Below are positions 41,828-50,684 of a stretch of DNA of 64,000 bases, in pieces. Positions within the stretch are counted from its first letter, which is position 1. Every line of letters begins with the position of its first letter. Source of the DNA: Chaenocephalus aceratus (Eukaryota > Chordata > Actinopteri > Perciformes > Channichthyidae); the NCBI GenBank assembly GCA_023974075.1, contig CM043798.1, forward strand, positions 8,449,673-8,513,672, given 5' to 3'. The position numbers and the translations under genes were made by a program. The notes beneath the pieces were generated by a model that saw only the letters and a program-made list of their open reading frames with translations, had not been told where the DNA came from and made no database searches.

Positions 41828-42918
41828 TAATCAAGAAGTACTACCAGAAGCACTTATAATGCTATTAACGGACTGGCTTACCGAAAGGCAGTTGAGTAGT
41901 ACTTGAAATGTTTTGGCTCTATTAACCCAGATATATATTTCAATTATCCTGTGTTCTTATTTTTTATTTTCCTAGTCTAACGCACTTATTGTGAGTCGCT
42001 TCGGATTAAATGCGCCAGTCAAATGGAATGTACTAATGCAAGAAGTACTACAAAATACCTCCACCAGATGGCGGCACCTCACCAGTTCCACCTCACTTGA
42101 GGGGAAAGATGCTTCTGAGAGCAACCAGCTTAAACTTTGCGTATTTATCTGACTTTTTCTCCCTTATTTATTAGTAGTTATTCACATAAAATTATTCCCC
42201 GTACAGTCTATCGAGCTTTTTTGGTGCGATGTTTATTTCAACAGATAATGCGACCTTAGAATGCGCTTCGACACGGCTTTTCAGCTATGTGACATCCTCA
42301 TGGAGCCGAAACCCAGGTCAACAGAATCCTTTATCGTCACGTTTAGCTTCTTAGATTAATAACCCCACAGAACAAGAGAACGAGATTCCGTTCGTTTCAA
42401 AATGGCTTTTTGAAATTTGCGTATCTCTCCCTTGGATTTATCACATATAATACACTCCAGCGTCCTATGAGGCTGAAGAAGTATTATTCAGTTTCGCCCT
42501 GGATGGATATCTTTTCAGGAAATCCACTGGACTCGCACCGACTGAAATTGCCGACTTGATTTCCCTAAAACCAACGGGGCCTTGCACCATAAACTTACAT
42601 TTCTCGTCGCTTCACGTGTAGCATATCTCCTAGGTTCTCCGCCTTTGCTTTATCATCATAGTAGTCCAAAGTTACCTACTTTATTCTATATGTACTGCAC
42701 AATTATACCACAATTATAGTCCGTCGTTACCTATCTATGTTAATGTATGCATTACACTATCTTATTTGATTAGTAGTCCGTCGTTACCTACCTATACTAA
42801 TATATGCATTGCATTATTTTATCATCTAGTCTATGACACTGAGAAATATTCCTGACAACTCTAAAAAATTTGAATATATCCAAATCACAGATTTCGAGTG
42901 TAACGGGTATCCGTGCTT

Positions 42919-42920
42919 AC
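42919..42920 (-). promoter_or_regulatory. candidate ERV major splice donor
   Basis: On the minus strand AACACAG|GTAAGCACG lies 130 bp after the 5' LTR, the usual place for a retroviral leader donor. Confidence 0.45.
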
Positions 42921-43030
42921 CTGTGTTTTTGTATAGAGCTCTGTTTTTAGTTGTCAGAAGTATTTCGAGGTGCCCCCCTGGACAGCTTCGTCCGCTGGCT
43001 CCTGATGTGACTCCCTGTGAACTCCCACTC

Positions 43031-43048
43031 GCTAACGTCGGGTCACCA
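43031..43048 (-). promoter_or_regulatory. ERV primer-binding site
   Basis: TGGTGACCCGACGTTAGC on the minus strand, two bases after the LTR end CGCAACA. It has the TGG start and length of a tRNA PBS; I do not assign the tRNA. Confidence 0.65.
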
Positions 43049-43050
43049 CT

Positions 43051-44151
43051 TGTTGCGAGGTAGGGGTTTTTACAACCCAACTCCTCACCGCGTGTTGTTT
43101 TGACGAGTCCTGCTTGAAATCATAACAGGGAAGGAATTAGAAGACACCAGGATACCAGTTAAACAATAATCCGTTTTAATTAAACAAAGTAGTATAATGC
43201 AATACGATATAATATAATACATTACTTATACAATTCAAAGAGTCATATAAGCAATGTGTGGAGTACTCCCGCCCTTATTCACGCACTGCGGACATCCTAT
43301 TCGTCTTGTCAGCGCTTGAAGAAGAGACCCAACCACCAGAAAAACATTTCCCTAATACAAAGAAGGGGTGTCGTTTCATTGGGGAGATACCAAAACGCTA
43401 TCTCACAGGGAAATCAGTGCCTGGCAGCTTTGAAAGCCACAGGTGTTGGGAAGGCACCTCATTAAAACTCAAGGAACATGTCCCTCCCATTTGTAAAACA
43501 TATCGATGGTTTACCCCAGAAAACATTATCAGGGATAATCTTTACACTCCAAACAGAAATCACCCTTAATTCTGCATCTTCCTTCTTCACAAATAGCTTA
43601 AAACACTCTTTTGATAAACAGGTAAACAGTCAAAGAAAAAACTATTGTGCTCATCTATTTCTAACAAAAAAGGGAACATTGTTTCAGAAATCTATAAAAA
43701 AACCTCTCTATATTGGAGAGGAAAAATGTACCTTTTGTTCCTTCAACTATTAACACACAGGAATGTATAAACTCACACATATACTTATTCAAGATACATA
43801 GATTTCCTTAAAACCTGGCCTGCCAGAGATCTCAAACAGAATTTCCTCTCCCCTGGCCCACTCACCCTGTGCTGCATACCTCGACCTCCCCCACTGCAAT
43901 AAAACTTATTTTTACAGCCCTTTGTCTCTCGCCATTTTAGTCCTCACATTTATGAAAGGATAAAAACAGAGAAATCACTATAAAACACAAACACAGGTAT
44001 TGCTTGAACAGTATTCACTTAACTGCTACCATTTGATAATTACCAGGGAACTCAACAGACCTCTTTTAATGTCTGGAAATTGCAACAAGACTTTCTGCCC
44101 TTTTACATGTATCACAGTTCTTTGGTACAATATCTCACATCAGTTTCCACA
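43051..44151 (-). repeat. ERV 5' LTR
   Basis: The 1101-bp partner of 35201-36301, upstream in element orientation. It would hold promoter and enhancer; I did not find an unambiguous TATA box. Confidence 0.9.
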
Positions 44152-44155
44152 AGCT

Positions 44156-44407
44156 TCACCTCAGCCATTTCGAATGTGGCGCGCACAGCAGCAGATTGAT
44201 GCACTGCAGAGGTTATGATTATGCGCGGTCCCGCGGGGGAGAGGTCTGAGGATTTAAACATTAAACTAAATTATTATTATTTTAATATATTTATTATGTA
44301 ATACCCGTGACCCGACCCGCATCATCTTTGTTTTACACAGAACCGAACCCGCGAATCACCTTTTTTGCGGGTCACCCGTTGGGTACCCGACCCGATGCAG
44401 GACTCTG
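44156..44407. mobile_element. right half of CCCGACCC-rich DNA element
   Basis: Continues from the ERV target site and contains CGTGACCCGACCCGC and GGGTACCCGACCCGATG, ending near CAGGACTCTG. It pairs with 34790-35196 as the two sides of the ERV insertion site. Confidence 0.45.
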
Positions 44408-44600
44408 GTCCACGTTATGTTTAAACCTGCGGGTGCAGATTGCGGACATGGGTCCGCGTTATGTTTAACCCTGCGAGTGCAGGTTGTGGACGTGGGTCAG
44501 CGTTATGTTTAACCCTGCGGGTGCAGGTTGCGGCCAGTGGGTCTGCGTCATTTTAACCCTGCAGTGCAGGTTGCGGCCAGTGGGTCCGCGCATTTCTAAC
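44408..44600. repeat. ~50-bp minisatellite (four units)
   Basis: Units of the form CGTTATGTTTAACCCTGCGG + GTGCAGGTTGCGGACGTGGG, with shorter variants towards the right. A single unit occurs at 34815-34865. Confidence 0.85.
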
Positions 44601-44731
44601 CCCGCAGCCCGGAATCGATTATGGCGCTCATCACGTCCCCATGTTAATCTCTCATTTCATCCATAGATCTCCGCAGCCAGCAGCAAGGTAAGAATTGCTC
44701 ACAGCTCCGTACTTCATACTTCACTTCTTTT

Positions 44732-45277
44732 GGGGGTTCATCAGAGCGGTTCTTTCCCTCCTGAATGATCATCCTGCAAAACCGGGGCCTAATCGCCAAA
44801 ACATCATTACAGTTACTTGTTGTAATACGTCAATCACTATTCCCGCATATCATGTGTCCCGATAATAAACATGTAATTCATACATCACGTCTCTCCTGAT
44901 TGAAATGTAGCTCAGCGTAAATTCAATCAGGAAGACAATATCATCGGGTGTCACACGTTATCTCAATAAGCGATCAGGGGCGTCACGCCCCGGCTAGCCA
45001 ATCATCGCACCTGCTAAGCCCTTAAATCTGCTCTCCCCTCCCTGTCAGTTGTGATTTCAGGCGTCAACGCACAACCCTCCTCCACCCCTTCGTCTCCTGT
45101 CTCCTAATACAGGGCCAAGCTGAAACCTTCTCCCTGCAGATCGGACGAACTACTATCACCACCACCAGTGTCTAGACCCCGGGGGGTTCATCAGAGCAGT
45201 TATTTCCCTCCTGAGTGATCATCCTGCAAACCCGGGGCCTAATCGCCAAAACATCATTACAGTTGCTTGTCATGTGT
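44732..45277 (+). repeat. LTR-like repeat, tail then full head-to-tail copy
   Basis: A tail unit (44732-44905: GTTCATCAGAGCGGTT...CCCGATAATAAACATG...TCTCCTGATTGAA) is followed immediately by a head (44906 onward, same as 28550-28735) and again by the tail block from 45181, which is split by the transposon at 45285. The tail resumes at 48334-48385. AATAAA in the tail and CCAAT/TTAAAT in the head suggest an LTR family, present here as a direct head-to-tail pair. Confidence 0.65.
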
Positions 45278-45441
45278 CCCGATACAACACACTCTCACTC
45301 CATAATCGTCCAGGAGCGACGTTTGGTCAGGGTTCCGTGGCGTGCAGTTGTGACGCTCCTAGGCTCCTTCAGCTTCATAAAGAGACGCAAATAGCTTTCA
45401 ACTGATTGCAATGTATTCCCATCTGCAGCGGGATTTGACGC

Positions 45442-45575
45442 ACCCCACCCCCTTAACCTGTCTGCCTTTTTTCCCCTACTCCCCCCCCCCCCCCTACTCG
45501 ACTTGTAAAGCGACCTTGGGTTTCCTGAAAGGCGCTATAAAAATATTATATATTATTATTATTATCATTAAGGAT
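45442..45575 (+). mobile_element. LINE/SINE tail with (ATT)n
   Basis: CTTGTAAAGCGACCTTGGGT and GAAAGGCGCTATAAAAAT followed by TATTATTATTATTATC; this is a common fish retroposon 3' end. Confidence 0.6.
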
Positions 45576-46705
45576 AATTATGTGTTATTGTTGAGTAAAT
45601 GGAGAATTGCACAGGGGAAAATAACGTAGGCTATCTATGTCACAATTTTAGATGCGGATTTTGTTAAACTAATACGTTTGCGCTGTGGACCAACACTATA
45701 CATTGACGGGGTAACAATAAAGATAACACCATTAAACAGTTACACAACATAACAGAAATAATATCGATAGCAGCGTCCCTAGCAACAAGTAACAAGTAGT
45801 TAATAATAATAAAAGACATTAAGAAAAAGGCATTTTAAACAGTCATTAAAAAGCAACACAATCTACCTGCATTGCATTACTCTAAACGTGTAATAACGTG
45901 CTTTAACCAGTAGGTGGTTTGGGTTAAAAAACTGTCAAGTTTACAGTGTTAACAAAATAAAATATACTGCTGTTTCTGGTTTAGTTTACGACGGATATAT
46001 TTAGTTATTGGTTTGAAAAAACCAATAACTAAAAAAACCCACAGCAACACAGAAAAGATGGTCTTAACATGACCCAGCGGTCTAGTAGTTAATAAAAAAC
46101 AATAATATCAAAACAAAATATTACTAACTTTATTGTGAAATTCAAACTTCAGTAAAAGAATAGTTTCCGGTCTATTCTGAGCACGATCTCTGTAGATAAA
46201 TAAAAATAAAGAACTACGACAGATGTGTAATATATTTAATGCAGCCGAACCATTTATTACAATGCATTCATGTGATGACTTTCAAAGAGTAAAGCAAGCA
46301 CTGCTGAATAAAGTATGATTTTATCTTTTACGAAACGTTTTTTCTTATATGGAATGCAGTTGGAGGTCAACCAATCACAGAGCTTGAAAACTAATCACGG
46401 GGTTTGTCAAACAGAGCACATGGTGTAGTCCTAAACGATAGCTGGGGATTCTGGGTAGTGTAGTGTCTTCTGCCATCCTTTACTCCGAAAAAAGATTTGT
46501 TTCTCCGAATCGAAGGGGAAAAATACAAAAGCATTGCACACAATTTAAACCAATCAATGTTGTGTAATTAACAAGGATAATCTGGTGTTTTTTAGTCGAT
46601 GAGTAGTGCAGATATCACTGTAAAATCAATCGACAGTAAGGGGAATACTTACTTCCGGGTGTACAGTTCTCCGTTATCCAATGGGAATGAACGCTCACAT
46701 TGCCT
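45576..46705. repeat. dispersed AT-rich repeat shared with 24400-25270
   Basis: Stretches 45885-45910 and 46195-46340 match 24460-24490 and 24890-25030. No coding sequence. Confidence 0.6.
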
Positions 46706-46932
46706 TTAAAGGAATGGTCCACTCATTAGATAATTAATCAAAACTTCAGTATTTAGTGAAACATTATGTTTAAACCATACCCTGAAGAAATCAGTGATAT
46801 TCCCCGGTAAATAATGATTTTATAGCTCTTTGTTATCAAAACCTGTATATTCCGTCTGGCCGCCGCCATTTTCAGTAGTCACGTGATGGTCGTGACGTCA
46901 TCCATGCGTTCACTTTGTCAACACACGGAAAC

Positions 46933-47031
46933 ATGGCGGAGTATTTGAGTTCGGACTCGTCAGCAAAGGAAGAAGTTTTGACCAATGTGAAGAGATTGGA
47001 TGGGGGAATTCAGCCATACATATCAGTATGA
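46933..47031 (+). CDS. 32-aa ORF in Kolobok-like element
   Basis: Begins AACATGGCGGAG, a good start context, and reads MAEYLSSDSSAKEEVLTNVK and RLDGGIQPYISV. The acidic Ser-rich start followed by G-I-Q-P-Y resembles the N terminus of second proteins in some fish transposons. The rest of that protein is absent; a remnant only. Confidence 0.35.
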   Translation: MAEYLSSDSSAKEEVLTNVKRLDGGIQPYISV

Positions 47032-47469
47032 CAATACGACAACCTCTGTCCTTAGACCCTCACATCGTACAAGGAAAAACTTCCGAAGAAAACCCACAGT
47101 TTAAAGGGAACATGGGAGAAACCTCAGGGAGAGCAACAGAGGAGGGATCCCTCTCCCAGGACGGACAGACGTGCAATAGATGCCGTGTGTAAATTGAAAA
47201 GATAATACATTTGCAACATAGGTAGTCCAAATGTTTGGAAATGCATGTGTGTATAATAGGAAGATGATATAAGATACTATATGTATGCATGTAGTACCAC
47301 CCTTGCTAGCGATTCCCTCTCTAGTTTAGCATACTCAGCTTCGTTGTCCCTGGCCATAGAATCACGATTGTATGGGGCCGGAAAAAACTGGGGGGAAATA
47401 CACACTAGCCGGTACTACGCTATATGGAAAGGCCACCAAAAACTGTCCTGGCCTGGACGCTAAAGGACG

Positions 47470-47891
47470 TTAAAACGGGGCTAGCCGCTGCAATGGAAAT
47501 GCGCTATAACATACCTTATTCTTACTCCGAGCACTACTTCTGCTCCTCCGTCGCTTCACACTTGCAGAGGGCGGTTTCTCAACTGGCCGAACTGGTGTCC
47601 TGGTCGGTGATGACACCAGAAAGACCGATGGTACTGCATCTCCATTAAGTAATGGTTGTTCCATAAATCCCATGTTATGTTTTATCATACTCTCAGAGTA
47701 GTCGTCCGGACATTTGAAATGTTCGCTGCATACATGAGCCTGTGAATCTTTCGGTTCGGGCGGCCACATTTCGCTAGCCACTGCCTCCGAATGTACTTCT
47801 TACGCTTACCTTTTGGCAACAGATGGAACCGAGCATTCCGTGGATTGTTCCCATCAGAATTGTGGCAATATTTCGCGATACAGTGAGGCAT
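47470..47891 (-). pseudogene. THAP-domain protein fragment
   Basis: ATG at 47891 opens MPHCIAKYCHN, FHLLPKGKRKKYIRRQW in one frame; after a one-base shift near 47775 it continues as MWPPEPKDSQAHVCSEHFKC and DDYSES, ending in a basic KRRRSRSSARSK tail. The C-x4-C...W...C-x2-H pattern with AxxF-type spacing is the THAP DNA-binding zinc finger. It probably served as the transposon-end-binding domain of the transposase. The frameshift makes it inactive. Confidence 0.7.
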
Positions 47892-48861
47892 ATTTGAAGA
47901 GAGAAACTACAGTAAATAACATGGAGATCGACGTGTCTTCGAAAACCAAACGCATGGTTTACGTCACGTCCGGAAAATGGCGGCGCCCACAGTGTTGATG
48001 TTATTTCGGTATATAATCAGTTTAAAATCACTGATAATGTCATCGGATTAAAAAAAAAAAAAAAGACTGGCAGAGACTGGTCTGTTTTATCGGATGATAA
48101 TTATTTAAAAATGAGTGTCATGAGCATACCATTCCTTTAAGGGCAGCCGACACAAACGAATGCCTTGCTTCCATGAGCGTCAAATCCCGCCGCAGATGGG
48201 AATACATTGTAATCAGTTGAAAGCTATTTGCGTCCGTTTATGAAGCTGAAGGAGCCTAGGAGCGTCACAACTGCACGCCACGGGACCCTGACCAAACGTC
48301 GCTCCTGGACGATTATGGAGTGAGAGTGTGTTGCCCGATAATAAACATGTATTTCATACATCACGTCTCTCCTGATTGAACTGGTTTTATCAGTGAGGAA
48401 CAACAAACATAAAATGGACAAAAACCCACAGTACTGGACAAACAGTGACATCATCTGCTCACTTACTGTTCAGAGGTTAAATGAATTAGCAGCGATAAAA
48501 ATGTGTAGACGAACTATATCAGGAAATCTTTGATTCACTAAAAATCGAAATAATTAGTTATCTTTAAGAAAAAGTGTACCTCTTGCTTATCTTTCTTACA
48601 GTGCAGACGCTTTTCTGCTTGCTCCAGCCTCTGCTTACTTTTTATGCTGATTTTCCTACTCTTATTCTCTGAAAACTTCGAGCAGCGGCTCCTGGACATT
48701 AACTTATCACTGGGACAGTTCATCTTCGTAAATAGACGGAGGGTTTTAGCCATATTTCAACATTTTTACTACGACCTCAGTCTTACAGTAGCGTGGCCTA
48801 GCAACAGCTAAAGCCTGGTAGGCTACTGCATGCTATTTAGCTTAAGCTAGTTGGTAGCAAA

Positions 48862-50459
48862 ATGCCTCCGTTCTCTACAGATGACTTCCACAAACTTATA
48901 CAGAAGATAGCTGTGTTGGAAATGAAAATGCAACAGTTGGAAGTTAACGTGGAATTGAATGGACTATGTCGTGGGAATGACACCACTTTACCAGTGTTGC
49001 AAAATAATGGAGAAGGGTATGCTAACTCACAGCTAGTTAGCAGCTAAAAGGATTCCCAGGAAATCTACAAGTGGTAGTCCTCTCTGGAACTCTCTGGGTG
49101 CAAAGCCTAAGAGTAAATCATTTCCATGGGATTTGGGAGGACGGATAACAGGCAGAGCCCAGCGCTCTGAAATCTGTAATGCGACCGGCTGGCCTGCATT
49201 GTTGTCACCCAAGAAGAGCGCCTCTTCAACCCCTATTCATACTAGGAAACAGCAGTGGACAGCTGCTAAAGGGAGAATTACAAACAATCCTCCTAAACCA
49301 CCAAGTATGCCAATCCAGAACAGATACGCTCCGCTGAATCGGAGATCCCTTTCTGATGACCTGGATAACCTGTCCTCTTCACACAGCAGGGTAAGGACCA
49401 ATAGCTACTCCAAAAGTAAAAGGCTAGAGGGAAAGCTAACGACTGGGCCTGAAACTCTGATTGTGGGTGACTCTGCTGTAAGAGATGTAAAAGGTCTGTG
49501 TAGTAAGAACAACACCAAAGTACTCTGTTTTCCCAAGGATGTGGTCTCTGACTTGGCTGGGAAGATCCTGCATATTGGGGCTGAACATCTGACTGTGAAG
49601 AATGTGGTACTGCACATTGGAACAAATTATGTTGTGAAACAAGAGTCAGAAGTGCTGAAAAAAGACTTTAAATGTCTGTTGGAAACTGCCAGCTCTCTAA
49701 ATGCAGAGGTGTTCATCAGTGGCCCTCTACCGCCAGTCAGAAGAGGAGTGGAGAGATTCAGCAGATTGTTTGCACTGAACACCTGGCTTTCAACTGCCTG
49801 TACTGACCATTCTGTCCATTTTATTGACAATTTTAACTTTTTCTGGGACCGCAGACATCTTTGTAAGGCAGATGGAGTTTGCGTGAACAAGTCAGGAGTG
49901 AAATTGTTTATCTCTAACATATTCAACTGCCTGCATCATCAATCTGTTCCCTCTGCCAAGGACAAGCGGCAAGAGGAATCAAAACAAGAGAAAGACACAA
50001 CACATCGCGCAGAAAACCCTGAAGAATTATCACTGCACCCGCCTGAGGAATGTTCTGATTATGGGAGACCTATGAGACATATGGAGGAGTCTCCACTGCC
50101 CGTCACCCCCCCCCCCTGTCAACGCCTTTGAGGATACTCCGTTCACCCTTTCACCCTCGCCCACCCTCCTTGAGATCGCTGAACACACGAAGAAGATACA
50201 GAGGGTTGGCACCGATTCCTTCCTGGATTTCAAAGACCAAACTAAGGCGATACGCAGGGCTGGCAGCATGTCCTTTACCCCCGCTCCTCAACGACGCCCA
50301 CCAAAATCACCGCAGAGACGCGCACCATCTCCCCTGTCTTCATCACCGCGCCTACGTCAACCACCTCCCCCCCCTGGCAGCATGTCCTTTACCCCCGCAC
50401 CATCTCCCCCATCTCCTGATAAGGATGTGTGTGTACAAAACGCAACAAACTCTTACTGA
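48862..50459 (+). pseudogene. L2 ORF1 with SGNH esterase domain
   Basis: It starts at ATG 48862 (MPPFSTDDFHKLIQKIAVLE), a coiled-coil-like N terminus ending at TAA 49045. The body continues from 49133 in another frame. SGNH blocks are visible: TLIVGDSAVRDVKG (Ser, ~49460), NVVLHIGTNYV (Asn, ~49605), FISGPLPP (~49725) and KADGVCVNKSG (~49870), where the usual D-G-x-H has Cys for His. Near 50107-50116 a C-run shifts the frame into FEDTPFTLSPSPTLLEIAEH and a Pro-rich end (TAA/TGA near 50459). ORF1 binds LINE RNA; the esterase role is unclear even in intact copies. Confidence 0.75.
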
Positions 50460-50684
50460 TATGTGATGGGTCCAGGCTCAAGGGCGTATGGCACTCTCAA
50501 CTCTTTCCAGGACATGCCGGGGCCCTGCCTGCCTATAGCTTTGCCAATATCTGTGTTGATAGGTAATAGATTAAGAGCGGTGAATCATTTTAGAAACAGG
50601 AAGCGCTCAAACGTTTGTGTGAGTTTATCTAATTTAGCATTGATTCCATGTCAGCCACAGCTTGTTACAAAAAACATGACTGAT

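Larger units (their letters stand above)
35201..44151 (-). mobile_element. young endogenous retrovirus-like element carrying a host LIM segment
   Basis: Two 1101-bp LTRs in direct orientation (35201-36301, 43051-44151) have the 4-bp duplication AGCT at 35197-35200 and 44152-44155. The element reads on the minus strand: the LTR is TGTGGAAACTG...CCTCGCAACA, followed by a PBS at 43031-43048, and the polypurine tract AAAAGAGGGAAT lies just before the 3' LTR (36302-36313). I noticed one LTR substitution. The 6.7-kb interior has a 74-codon ORF, an integrase-like end, a 63-bp tandem repeat and an Ajuba/LIMD1-like LIM segment, but no readable gag, protease, RT or env. It is a defective, gene-transducing provirus. 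Confidence 0.8.
46710..48136. mobile_element. Kolobok-like TTAA element (1.43 kb) encoding THAP
   Basis: The TIR AGGAATGGT is inverted at both ends, flanked by TTAA at 46706-46709 and 48137-48140. It carries a minus-strand THAP zinc-finger gene and a short plus-strand ORF. Kolobok transposases are known for TTAA duplications and an N-terminal THAP domain, so the combination supports Kolobok. The catalytic part is missing. Confidence 0.65.
45285..48333. mobile_element. DNA transposon with 157-bp TIRs and 7-bp duplication
   Basis: The left arm 45285-45441 and right arm 48177-48333 are inverted repeats with a few mismatches (CAACACACTCTCACTCC...GGATTTGACGC). The duplication CCCGATA (45278-45284, 48334-48340) is exact, and the empty site CCCGATAATAAACATG is visible at 44866. 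A 7-bp duplication with long TIRs would fit P-like or Dada-like families, but no own transposase was found. Inside lie a LINE tail, a dispersed repeat shared with 24400-25270, and a THAP-encoding TTAA element. Confidence 0.8.
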
